The position numbers were made by a program, and so were the translations under genes. From Bacillota bacterium (GTDB taxonomy: Bacteria; Bacillota; Clostridia; Saccharofermentanales; Fastidiosipilaceae): 64,000 nucleotides of DNA. Below the pieces are notes generated by a model. The model was not told the origin of the DNA and did no database searches. It was given only the letters and a program-made list of their open reading frames with translations. How positions within the stretch are numbered: position 1 is the first letter of the stretch; every line of letters starts with the position of its first letter. Below, piece by piece: positions 1-7,574 of this stretch. The stretch spans positions 36,429 through 100,428 of the forward strand of contig JAEZWR010000031.1 in the NCBI GenBank assembly GCA_023420115.1. The letters run 5' to 3'.

Positions 1-776
1 TGCCAAATTTATTCACAATTTCTGCGGCAGAAGATAAAAGTTATGATCAGATAAAGGAAAAGAAAGAATTAGTTGTTAGTACGTCCCCAGACTTTGCTCC
101 CTTTGAATTTATTGATGATAGTAAAAAGGGTCAGGAGCAGTATGTGGGTGCAGATATAGAGTTGGCAAAATTCATTGCTGATAAAATGGGTGTCGAGCTG
201 AAGATAGAAGCGATGGCTTTTGACCAGTGCTATGCAGCTGTTGCACAAGGTAAAGTTGATTTGGCTATTTCTGGTTTTTCAGAAACCGAAGAGAGAAAAG
301 AAAATTTTAACTTGTCTGACACATATAGCAACGATGAGAAACAAATTTTACTTGTGAGAAAAGGGGATGAGTCTAAGTTTAGTACAAAAGATAGTCTCAA
401 GGGTGCGAAAATCGCCGTACAGAATGCTTCTTTGCAACAACAAGTAGTTCAAGATGAGTTACCAGAGGCAAACATAGAGTTGATAACAGATGTGAATTTA
501 GCAGTTGAGATGCTTGCGAGAGGTAAAGTTGATGCCCTTGCATTGGGAGAAAGTAATGCTGAGATTATTCTCCATAATCATGAAGATCTTGCTCTGGCCA
601 AATTTAGTTTTGAATATGTTGAGAAAGGTTACTTGATTTTAGTAAATAAAGAATCAAAACAGCTTTTGGACGAGGTAAATAAGATTCTAGAAGAAGTTAA
701 AGAAGATAATATGTATGATAAATGGAAGAAGGAAGCAATTGATTTGGCACTTAGTTTAGGAATTGAATTGAGTTGA
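1..776 (+). CDS. Amino-acid ABC transporter substrate-binding protein, 5' end missing
   Basis: An open frame runs from base 3 with no start codon in the window, so the gene begins upstream; 257 residues are visible. The first residues end in ISAAED, which looks like the tail of a signal peptide. The mature part starts with ELVVSTSPDFAPFEF, typical of family 3 (polar amino acid) solute-binding proteins, followed by the ADIELAKFIADKMG and DLAISGFSETEER motifs. It should capture an amino acid outside the membrane and pass it to the permease and ATPase encoded next. The GTG at 144 is internal to the domain and is not the start. The substrate cannot be read from the sequence. Confidence 0.9.
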   Translation, partial: PNLFTISAAEDKSYDQIKEKKELVVSTSPDFAPFEFIDDSKKGQEQYVGADIELAKFIADKMGVELKIEAMAFDQCYAAVAQGKVDLAISGFSETEERKENFNLSDTYSNDEKQILLVRKGDESKFSTKDSLKGAKIAVQNASLQQQVVQDELPEANIELITDVNLAVEMLARGKVDALALGESNAEIILHNHEDLALAKFSFEYVEKGYLILVNKESKQLLDEVNKILEEVKEDNMYDKWKKEAIDLALSLGIELS

Positions 777-902
777 GTTGATTTATTTAGACTTTATTTA
801 ATAAGTATAGATTTGGTTTACATATTGCATAAAGAAAAGTTATAAATAGTAAGAAAAAATAATTTGAGTTGGTTTTGCGTATAGTATTTTGAATGAATTA
901 GA

Positions 903-938
903 AATAAGAGAGATAGATTGATTTCTATCTCTCTTATT
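903..938 (+). other. Perfect 15-bp hairpin between binding-protein and permease genes
   Basis: AATAAGAGAGATAGA (903-917) pairs perfectly with TCTATCTCTCTTATT (924-938) around a short loop. No T-run follows, so it is unlikely to be an intrinsic terminator. By position it is probably an mRNA-stabilising or processing hairpin that keeps binding-protein transcript in excess over the permease and ATPase. Confidence 0.6.
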
Positions 939-968
939 GCAAGTGATAGTTAAACAAAGGGGAGAGAA

Positions 969-1646
969 ATGGAGTTTATTACTGATATTTTTAAGATTGT
1001 AAGCAGATATTATCCACTATTAATCGGTTCTCTAGGAATAACCTTGCTTTTGACACTGATTACTGTTGTATCTGGTGTTATTCTAGGAACTTTAATATGT
1101 TTAGCACGAGATTCCAAATATAAGATTGTGTCTTTGCTTGCAAAAGCTTTTGTAGATATAGTTAGGGGGACACCATTACTTCTTCAGTTGACCTTTTTTT
1201 ATTTTGCCTTTGATGGAGCAAATTCTTTTATACGTTTAGATAAGTTTAGTTCAATATGTCTTGCTTTGGCTATTAATTCATCTGCATATGTTGCCGAAAT
1301 TATTCGTTCGGGTATTAGTTCTATTGATAAAGGGCAATATGAGGCCGCTATTAGCTTGGGCCTGAACAAGTCTCAAGCTATGAAAAAGGTAATTTTACCT
1401 CAGGCCATTAGAAATATATTGCCAGCCTTGGGAAATGAATTTATTTCCGTAAGTAAAGAAACTAGCTTGGCATCAACATTTTTTATAGGCGATCTTATGA
1501 CAGCGTTTAAGACCATATCGGGAACGACATTTATATATCTTCCTTTACTTACTGTTATAGGAATTATTTATTTTATTATTACTTTTGCTATGGGAAGAGT
1601 TGTTTCTTTCCTTGAGAGAAAATATCAAACTTCGGCTGAAAGTTAA
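969..1646 (+). CDS. Amino-acid ABC transporter permease (HisM/GlnP type)
   Basis: Membrane subunit of 225 residues with several hydrophobic segments. It carries the family signatures VRGTPLLLQ (about residues 64-72) and the EAA loop YEAAISLGLNKSQAMKKVILPQA (here AAISLGL...LPQA, about 124-146), which docks onto the ATPase. The start follows a GGGGAGAG ribosome-binding site. It lies 193 bases after the binding-protein gene and 38 bases before the ATPase gene, all on the same strand, giving a three-part polar amino acid importer. Confidence 0.92.
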   Translation: MEFITDIFKIVSRYYPLLIGSLGITLLLTLITVVSGVILGTLICLARDSKYKIVSLLAKAFVDIVRGTPLLLQLTFFYFAFDGANSFIRLDKFSSICLALAINSSAYVAEIIRSGISSIDKGQYEAAISLGLNKSQAMKKVILPQAIRNILPALGNEFISVSKETSLASTFFIGDLMTAFKTISGTTFIYLPLLTVIGIIYFIITFAMGRVVSFLERKYQTSAES

Positions 1647-1684
1647 TAAAATGATTGTATAAAATAGGGAGATAATTTGGAAGT

Positions 1685-2479
1685 ATGAGTAGTATTGAAA
1701 ATAATGTAAGTTCAGTAAGTACTGGTGATAAAGAAATGAATGAGAAGCCCACTATTATTGAGGTGAAAAATCTTTATAAAAGTTTCGGTGAGCTGAGAGT
1801 GCTTGATAACGTAAGTGCATCTGTGAAAAAGGGGGAAGTTATAAGTATTATTGGCCCTTCAGGTGGGGGTAAGAGTACATTCCTCCGTTGTTTGAACCTT
1901 CTAGAAATACCAGATTCTGGCGAAATCTATTTTCATTCTGAACAGGTTAATAAAAAGAATTATGATATTACAAAGTGCCGTCAAAAGATGGGGATGGTTT
2001 TTCAGCATTTTAATATTTTTCCTCATATGTCAGTTATCGATAATATAACTATGGCACCTAAATTGCTTCTTTCCAAATCTGATGATGAAGCTAAAAAGTC
2101 GGCATATGAATTATTAGAGCGAGTTGGCTTAAGTGATAAGGCGAACGTATCACCAATTAAATTATCTGGAGGGCAGAAGCAAAGGCTGGCAATAGTTAGA
2201 GCCTTGGCTATGGAACCCGAGATGATGCTGTTTGATGAGCCTACTTCGGCTCTTGATCCTGAGATGGTTGGAGAGGTTCTTGAAGTAATTGCTGGCCTTG
2301 CATCAAGTGGTATGACGACACTTATTGTTACTCATGAAATGGGATTTGCTAAGAGAGTGTCAGATAGAATAATTTTTATGGCAGATGGGAAGATCGTAGA
2401 AGAGGGGAGTCCACAGGATATATTTACTAAGCCAAAACAAGATAGAACCGCACTTTTCCTTGAAAAAGTTCTTTATTAA
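1685..2479 (+). CDS. Amino-acid ABC transporter ATP-binding protein (GlnQ type)
   Basis: Cytoplasmic ATPase of 264 residues. Walker A GPSGGGKST (about 58-66), Q-loop FQHFNIFPH, signature LSGGQKQR, Walker B LLFDEPTSALDPEM and the H-loop THEMGFA are all present, matching the PAAT family. An N-terminal extension of about 20 residues rich in Ser and Asn precedes the fold, so an internal ATG at 1739 is possible. It energises the permease encoded just upstream. Confidence 0.93.
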   Translation: MSSIENNVSSVSTGDKEMNEKPTIIEVKNLYKSFGELRVLDNVSASVKKGEVISIIGPSGGGKSTFLRCLNLLEIPDSGEIYFHSEQVNKKNYDITKCRQKMGMVFQHFNIFPHMSVIDNITMAPKLLLSKSDDEAKKSAYELLERVGLSDKANVSPIKLSGGQKQRLAIVRALAMEPEMMLFDEPTSALDPEMVGEVLEVIAGLASSGMTTLIVTHEMGFAKRVSDRIIFMADGKIVEEGSPQDIFTKPKQDRTALFLEKVLY

Positions 2480-2520
2480 TTTTATGTTTAGTTTAGGAAT
2501 AAGTTTGTGTAATTTTCATA

Positions 2521-2550
2521 TTGCTTAATTTGGAATATTGTCTGTATAAT
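2521..2550 (+). promoter_or_regulatory. Promoter for the small export gene
   Basis: TTGCTT (2521-2526), an 18-base spacer and a consensus TATAAT (2545-2550) lie about 30 bases before the next start codon. This suggests a separate transcript for the following efflux-type gene(s). Confidence 0.55.
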
Positions 2551-2579
2551 ACAAAATTAATATATATTCTGGAGCGTAT

Positions 2580-3044
2580 ATGATTATTAAATATATTAAA
2601 GTATTTATCGTGGCTATGCTTCCACTTGTAGAGCTTAGATTGGCTATACCTATTTCTCAAGCTATGGGGTTGGATACCATTCCTAGTTATATTGTTGCGA
2701 TCATTGGAAATATGTTACCAGTTCCTTTTATATATCTTTTTGCTAGAAGAGTACTTATATGGGGCAGTAAACAGCGATATATTTCTAAATTTTTTAGTTA
2801 TTGCTTAAATAAGGGTGAAAGGGCAGGAGCAAAATTAGAATCAAGTGCAGGAAGAGGACTATTTGTTGCTTTGTTTTTGTTCGTTGCAATACCTCTGCCT
2901 GGAACGGGAGCTTGGACAGGGACGCTCGCAGCTAGCATATTAGATTTTGATTTTAAAAAGACTTGTGTGGCCTGTATGTGTGGGGTTTTGGCAGCAGGTA
3001 TATTGATGATGCTTCTTAGTAAAGTTGTTATTTCTCTCTTTTAA
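2580..3044 (+). CDS. Small multidrug export-like membrane protein (COG2426 type)
   Basis: Membrane protein of 154 residues. The segments LPLVELRLAIPISQAMG (about 15-31) and AIPLPGTGAWTGTLAA (about 102-117) are the hallmark of the COG2426 / 'small multi-drug export protein' family. Despite the name, the substrate of this family is not well established. ATG follows GGAG by 5 bases. A promoter lies just upstream, so it is probably independent of the amino-acid importer. Confidence 0.8.
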   Translation: MIIKYIKVFIVAMLPLVELRLAIPISQAMGLDTIPSYIVAIIGNMLPVPFIYLFARRVLIWGSKQRYISKFFSYCLNKGERAGAKLESSAGRGLFVALFLFVAIPLPGTGAWTGTLAASILDFDFKKTCVACMCGVLAAGILMMLLSKVVISLF

Positions 3045-3185
3045 TATATAGAGACGTTTATATTTGAAAATTGATATATGAGTTTTGGAAAATATGAAGG
3101 ATTGTTGAATTGCGATTCTTCTATTTTTTATCTTCAGGAGATTAATAGTTATTTGTACATATAATTACTAGAAAAGGTGATAATT

Positions 3186-4577
3186 TTGCAAAACAATAAT
3201 AATGATAAAACAGTCCTGACAAGAGATAACAATCCTATCGGTTTTGAAAAAGAAGGGAAATTATTATCTAAGTTCGCTATTCCTAGTTGTGTTGCACTTG
3301 TAGTAAGTGCTCTATACAACATTGTAGATCAAATATTTATAGGACAGTATGTTGGATACTTAGGGAACGCTGCAACAAATGTCAGCTTCCCTTTTGTTAC
3401 TATTTGTTTATCTTTAGCACTGTTGATTGGTATAGGTGCTGCATCTAGGTTTTCCCTGTTTCTAGGGGCTGGTAGAAATGAGCATGCGAGATCTGTAGTT
3501 GGAAATTCAGTTGTTATTCTCTTTATAATGGGAATGCTGCTTACTTTAGTAACACAAACTTTCCTTAAACAATTTCTATTTGCTTTTGGTGCTACTTCTG
3601 ATGTTATGCCATATGCTCTTACATACGCTGGTATATGTGCTTGGGGATACACCTTTGTTATGTTACAGACTTCAATTTGTGCTCTGGCTAGGGCGGATGG
3701 AAGTCCGCAATTTTCGATGCTTGCAATAGTGTTAGGCGCAGTTGCAAATACGATACTTGATCCAATTTTTATTAAAGTTATGGGGATGGGAATAGCTGGT
3801 GCTGCGATAGCAACTGTTATTGGTCAATTTGTGAGTTTCGTGACGGCTTTTTCTTACTTGTGGCGCTTTAAATCAATAAATCTTAAATTGAAGGATTTTA
3901 GATTCAACTTGAAAGAGACTCTTAGGACGGCTTCACTCGGGGTGAGCAGTTTTTCGAACCAAGTGAATATTACTTTCTTGCAGATAGTTATGAATAATTC
4001 CATAAAATATTATGGAGCTGCATCTATTTATGGCGCTGAAATACCGCTTGCTGCAAGTGGTATTGTGTTTAAATGCAATGCTATATTAGTATCTATAGTT
4101 GTGGGAATTTCTCAGGGAGCGCAGGCTATTATCGGCTTCAACTATGGTGCAGAAAAATATAATAGAGTTAAAAGAACATTGATGTTGGCTGTGAGTGCGG
4201 GTTTTGTTACTTGTTTTATTGGTTTTCTTGCTTTTCAACTTATACCAGATAAAATTTTATCTATATTCGGTGACGGTGATGAGAGGTATTTCCAATTTGC
4301 TATTTATTTTATGCGTGTGTATTTATTCACTGTTCCTTTTATGGGAATACAAATTATCTGTTCGAATTATTTTGCTGCAGTTGGCAAACCCCTTATTGGT
4401 TTGTTTTTGGCGATGACCAGAACGGTAATATTTTTAATACCTTTACTTCTTATATTCCCACTTTTTTGGGGTATAGATGGTATTTTATATACGGCTCCTG
4501 TTGCTGATACTATGGCTCTAATTGTTACTTCTACAATGATTATAAGAGAAATAAAGAGATTACATAAGAAATCGTAG
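3186..4577 (+). CDS. MATE family efflux transporter
   Basis: Polytopic protein of about 463 residues with about 12 hydrophobic segments and the MATE pattern: LSKFAIPSCVALVVSALYNIVDQIFIGQYVG at the start of the first bundle (key part NIVDQIFIG) and a repeat-like second half containing QGAQAIIGFNYGA. It probably exports drugs or cationic metabolites using an ion gradient. TTG at 3186 is preferred because AAAAGG ends 8 bases upstream; GTG at 3177 overlaps that site. Its 3' end faces the minus-strand lysine riboswitch. Confidence 0.9.
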   Translation: MQNNNNDKTVLTRDNNPIGFEKEGKLLSKFAIPSCVALVVSALYNIVDQIFIGQYVGYLGNAATNVSFPFVTICLSLALLIGIGAASRFSLFLGAGRNEHARSVVGNSVVILFIMGMLLTLVTQTFLKQFLFAFGATSDVMPYALTYAGICAWGYTFVMLQTSICALARADGSPQFSMLAIVLGAVANTILDPIFIKVMGMGIAGAAIATVIGQFVSFVTAFSYLWRFKSINLKLKDFRFNLKETLRTASLGVSSFSNQVNITFLQIVMNNSIKYYGAASIYGAEIPLAASGIVFKCNAILVSIVVGISQGAQAIIGFNYGAEKYNRVKRTLMLAVSAGFVTCFIGFLAFQLIPDKILSIFGDGDERYFQFAIYFMRVYLFTVPFMGIQIICSNYFAAVGKPLIGLFLAMTRTVIFLIPLLLIFPLFWGIDGILYTAPVADTMALIVTSTMIIREIKRLHKKS

Positions 4578-4640
4578 ATATGAGAATTTATTAATCGGAA
4601 TGATTGGTGTTACAGATATGATATTAACTGATAAAAATAA

Positions 4641-4667
4641 AAGTCCGAGATTACTCGGACTTTTTTG
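4641..4667. terminator. Bidirectional intrinsic terminator
   Basis: AAGTCCGAG (4641-4649) pairs with CTCGGACTT (4654-4662) around ATTA, followed by a T-run on the plus strand. On the minus strand the same stem is followed by TTTTATTTTTAT. It can end both the MATE transcript and the opposing lysine-riboswitch transcript. Confidence 0.85.
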
Positions 4668-4696
4668 TCATAAATTCAAGCAGTTGAATTTATATT

Positions 4697-4860
4697 TGAC
4701 AGCTCTCCAGACATTTATTGTCTGACAGTATATAAAATATTCTCTTATATACCAGTATTTAAATCTGGCTAAATCTAAATACTTCGGCCCAAATTCCTTT
4801 CTACTGTCAGCTAAGCCTAGATTGACGACAGCTTACTGATAATTTAGGCACCTCTGTCAG
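4697..4860 (-). promoter_or_regulatory. Lysine riboswitch aptamer with no downstream gene
   Basis: Read on the minus strand, the core matches the lysine (L-box) aptamer: P1 TGACAG/CTGTCA, the invariant AGAGGTGC (4848-4855), GGGCCGAAGT (GCCGAAG at 4782-4788), a P4 stem AGTATTTA/TAAATACT, and the 3' block CTGTCAGACA...TGTCTGGAGAGCTGTC with P5 CAGACA/TGTCTG. Length (164 nt) and order of elements fit the family. Transcription leaves the aptamer towards the terminator at 4641-4667 and then the MATE gene, which lies on the opposite strand, so no open frame is controlled in cis. A 10-bp hairpin (ATAAATTCAA/TTGAATTTAT, 4671-4694) sits between aptamer and terminator. Confidence 0.85.
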
Positions 4861-4885
4861 TTCAATTATTTAATTGAATACGCTT

Positions 4886-4914
4886 ACTTTATTTATTGAT
4901 TGTTATTAAGTCAA
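4886..4914 (-). promoter_or_regulatory. Promoter of the orphan lysine riboswitch
   Basis: On the minus strand TTGACT (4909-4914), a 17-base spacer and TAAAGT (4886-4891) lie about 25 bases upstream of the aptamer's P1 stem, the expected distance for a riboswitch leader. Confidence 0.6.
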
Positions 4915-4920
4915 GTTTTT

Positions 4921-5070
4921 GACATATTTTCTACAATGTGAATAAAAAGTGAATATTTAAAAGACTTTATTACTGATGTATTACAAAGTATTTTTAATAT
5001 TACAAATCAAAGAAAGAGAAAATTACAAATAAAAAGAAGTGAATATATTTTAGTTATAGTCTTAAAATCC
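4921..5070. other. AT-rich intergenic stretch
   Basis: About 150 bases between the minus-strand riboswitch promoter and the FTR1 promoter. I see no gene, strong hairpin or further regulatory site in it. Confidence 0.5.
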
Positions 5071-5100
5071 TTGACGTTTAGGTTAGCATTAGTTAACCTA
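5071..5100 (+). promoter_or_regulatory. FTR1 promoter with DtxR/IdeR-like operator
   Basis: TTGACG (5071-5076) and a weak -10 TAACCT (5094-5099) are 17 bases apart. An inverted repeat TAGGTTA (5079-5085) / TAACCTA (5094-5100) fills the spacer and the -10. The half-sites match the TTAGGTTA...TAACCTAA core of DtxR-family iron repressors, though the centre is several bases wider than the classical 19-bp site. Iron repression of the following uptake genes is inferred. Confidence 0.5.
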
Positions 5101-5134
5101 TGCGAATGAGATGAGCGAATTTTGGAGGGACCGG

Positions 5135-6595
5135 ATGAATACTAAGAAACGCTTATATTTTGTTCTGCTTTCTTTTATATTTTTTCTTATGCCTATGACT
5201 TTAGGCACTATTAATGCAGAGAATAGTAAAACCACAGTAACAAATGAAGAAATAGTCGAGCAGAGTTCTTCAAGTTCTGAAGAAATAGAAAGTTCAACTG
5301 CGGGAAGTTCTTCTGATACTAAGGGATCAAAGTCGTCATGGAATGTCGTTGGACATGCAGCTAGGCGTAGCTCCAAAAGTCATGGAGCCGATGCAAAAGA
5401 AGATAAGTTTGCCAATTGGACTGAAATCGCCGAAGTCATGGGAACTGTTCTTGATGAGGCAGTGGAATCATATGAACCAGGAAATGAAGAGGCTATTGCC
5501 ATTGCTTATGATTTAGTTGACAAAGCTTATTTCAGATATTACGAGACTCAAGGTTTCGAGAAAAATGTTCTCAATTTTTTACCAAATGGTAGGGTTAACG
5601 TCATGGAGGCTTTGTTTAGAGACTCTAAACGTTTAATTAATAATTCAGAACCAAAGGAAGACTTGAGTTCATTAATTGACAAACTAAAATCAAATCTTAT
5701 TGAGGATGCAGCTGTCCTTGACGGAATGAAAGCCGATGCTAAGGGATCAGGATTTGAGAGTTTTCTCGTCTCATTTGCTCTTATGTTTAGAGAGGGATTA
5801 GAAGCTATCTTAGTTATAGCTGCTCTGATTGCTTATTTGGTCAAAACAAATAATAAAAAATATCTTAAACATATATACATCGGAGCTTTGTTTGGAGTTA
5901 TTTCATCCATTATATTAGCTGTAGTATTTAGTTTCATAAGTAGCACTCTTGGATCAGTAGGATCTGGCCGTGGACAAGAGATTTTTGAGGGCGTTACAAT
6001 GCTCATCGCAGTGGTGGTTTTGTTTTGGGTTAGCAATTGGATGCTCAATAAGTCTGAGGTTGAAGAATGGAATAAATATATACATAAACAAGTTCAGACA
6101 ACAATAACAACAGGTTCAGTTTTTGCGCTAGTATTTTCTGCGTGGATAGCAGTTGCCAGAGAGGGCGCCGAATTAGTTCTTTTTTATCAGGGAATTTTAA
6201 GTAATCAAAATACAGATCATCTGTATATGTGGATTGGGTTGGTAGTTGCAGTAGTTGTATTAGCAGTAATCTTCATCTTGTTTAGAGTGCTTTCTGTCAG
6301 GTTACCACTCAAACCATTCTTCTACTTTACATCAATTGTAATGTTTGTTTTGTGTTTCTCTTTTGTTGGGAAAGGCATACATGAGTTCCAAGAGGCTGGT
6401 GTTGTACCAGTTACACATTTAATTGGGAAGATGGACGAGGGAACAGGCGTTATCGTTGACGCTTTCTCACTAGATTTATTAGGAATATATGACAGGTTAG
6501 AGAATCTTGTACCACAACTAATTTTAGTTATTATTACGATTATTACTTTTGTTGTGGGTGCCAGAAAAAGACGAGCATCGACAAGTGAACAATAG
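5135..6595 (+). CDS. FTR1-family iron permease
   Basis: Secretory-type N-terminus (hydrophobic residues 6-25, ending near INAEN), an extracytoplasmic Ser/Glu-rich and helical region to about residue 205, then seven or so membrane segments. Two REGxE iron-binding motifs are visible: REGLEA (about 219) and REGAEL (about 341), diagnostic of FTR1/EfeU high-affinity iron permeases. ATG at 5135 is chosen because GGAGGG lies 7 bases upstream; the in-frame ATG at 5111 lacks a site. The 486-residue protein starts an iron-uptake cluster whose gene order matches the Campylobacter p19 locus. Confidence 0.9.
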   Translation: MNTKKRLYFVLLSFIFFLMPMTLGTINAENSKTTVTNEEIVEQSSSSSEEIESSTAGSSSDTKGSKSSWNVVGHAARRSSKSHGADAKEDKFANWTEIAEVMGTVLDEAVESYEPGNEEAIAIAYDLVDKAYFRYYETQGFEKNVLNFLPNGRVNVMEALFRDSKRLINNSEPKEDLSSLIDKLKSNLIEDAAVLDGMKADAKGSGFESFLVSFALMFREGLEAILVIAALIAYLVKTNNKKYLKHIYIGALFGVISSIILAVVFSFISSTLGSVGSGRGQEIFEGVTMLIAVVVLFWVSNWMLNKSEVEEWNKYIHKQVQTTITTGSVFALVFSAWIAVAREGAELVLFYQGILSNQNTDHLYMWIGLVVAVVVLAVIFILFRVLSVRLPLKPFFYFTSIVMFVLCFSFVGKGIHEFQEAGVVPVTHLIGKMDEGTGVIVDAFSLDLLGIYDRLENLVPQLILVIITIITFVVGARKRRASTSEQ

Positions 6596-6697
6596 TTTTC
6601 TTTCTATACGATAATAATTCAGTTTGATTTTAAAATTATCTGATAGAAAAATAAAAATTTTGGACAAAATTTTCACCTAGATGGAAATTGTCATAGA

Positions 6698-6718
6698 TTA
6701 AGGATTGATTATCCTAAA
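6698..6718 (+). promoter_or_regulatory. Inverted repeat upstream of the P19 gene
   Basis: AGGAT (6701-6705) and ATCCT (6711-6715), flanked by TTA and AAA, form a short inverted repeat just before the P19-type gene. It could be a second metal-repressor site or part of a leader hairpin; the sequence does not decide. Confidence 0.3.
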
Positions 6719-6735
6719 TATTGCAGGAGGTACAT

Positions 6736-7374
6736 ATGAAAAAGGTACTAACATTAGTTATGGCAACAGCCATGAGTCTTTCAATAGTTCTGCCAACTTT
6801 TGTCAGAGCAGAAGAGAGCAAGACTTCTGAGTCCGCAAGCGAGAGTTCAGAGGACAAAGCAGCAGCTCCTGGAGAAGATGGCGCAGCAGGTTTTGAAGAA
6901 GTTCCTGTTCAGGAATTTGATATCAAAGATCCTGAGGGAAATGACACAATGCACGTAGGTGTTGTTTATTTCCAGCCAGTAGATATGGAGCCAGCCGGTA
7001 CGTCACTTGACAAGGCTAGTGCAGATTGCCATATGGAGACAGATATCTCCGCTCTTAAGGGCAATAAGCTTGGATTTACAGATGGAGACTTCATTCCATA
7101 TTTGCAGGTCAAGCTTATTATAAAGAGCCAGAGAACAGGTGAAGAAGAAGAGGTCGCATTTATGCCAATGAACGCTTCAGATGGTCCTCACTATGGTGCC
7201 AATGTTAAGTTCAAAGATGGCGTAGGTCTATATGACTTGAGATTTGAGATCAAGGCTCCAGGAAACGAATATCTTCTTCACGTTGACAAAGAAACTGGTG
7301 TTAGCGGTAAGTTCTGGTCAGAACCTCTAGTTGTCGAGGTTAAGGACTTCGAGTGGGACGGACGTCAGTGGTAA
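6736..7374 (+). CDS. P19/Tp34-type extracytoplasmic iron-binding protein
   Basis: Signal peptide MKKVLTL...FVRA, a 35-residue Ser/Glu/Ala linker, then a P19-fold domain. Recognisable family blocks are VYFQPVDMEPAG, DCHMETDI (the metal-binding His) and MPMNASDGPHYGANV, which line up with copper/iron sites of Campylobacter P19 and Treponema Tp34. There is no lipobox. ATG at 6736 follows AGGAGG by 6 bases. P19 proteins deliver iron to the partner FTR1 permease, encoded just upstream. A terminator after the gene should make this the most abundant product of the cluster. Confidence 0.9.
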   Translation: MKKVLTLVMATAMSLSIVLPTFVRAEESKTSESASESSEDKAAAPGEDGAAGFEEVPVQEFDIKDPEGNDTMHVGVVYFQPVDMEPAGTSLDKASADCHMETDISALKGNKLGFTDGDFIPYLQVKLIIKSQRTGEEEEVAFMPMNASDGPHYGANVKFKDGVGLYDLRFEIKAPGNEYLLHVDKETGVSGKFWSEPLVVEVKDFEWDGRQW

Positions 7375-7387
7375 TTTTGTTTTTTTA

Positions 7388-7416
7388 GGGGTGAGAAGCA
7401 ATCTCTCGCCCCTTTT
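7388..7416 (+). terminator. Terminator after the P19 gene
   Basis: GGGGTGAGA (7388-7396) pairs with TCTCGCCCC (7404-7412, one G-U pair), followed by TTTT. It lies inside the iron cluster and is probably partial, reducing expression of the membrane genes relative to P19. Confidence 0.75.
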
Positions 7417-7426
7417 ATTACTTAAT

Positions 7427-7477
7427 TATTCATTGCTACATTTTTGATTAGTGTAAGTACAGTTTTAGCAATGAATA
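7427..7477 (+). other. Long-range stem-loop before the DUF2318 gene
   Basis: ATTCATTGCTA (7428-7438) and TAGCAATGAAT (7466-7476) are perfect complements around a 27-base loop. There is no T-run, so it is a leader or processing structure rather than a terminator. Function unknown. Confidence 0.45.
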
Positions 7478-7574
7478 TAAAGTAATAAACAAGTATGTTG
7501 GGATAATTATAAATTTATAGACATCAATATATTTTTATAGTGAAACTCTCCCAGATTGTTGGAAGGTGAAGTAA

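Noticed and set aside
144..776. GTG at 144 as start of the first gene
   Set aside because: The frame and the family-3 domain extend upstream to the window edge, with a signal-peptide tail visible.
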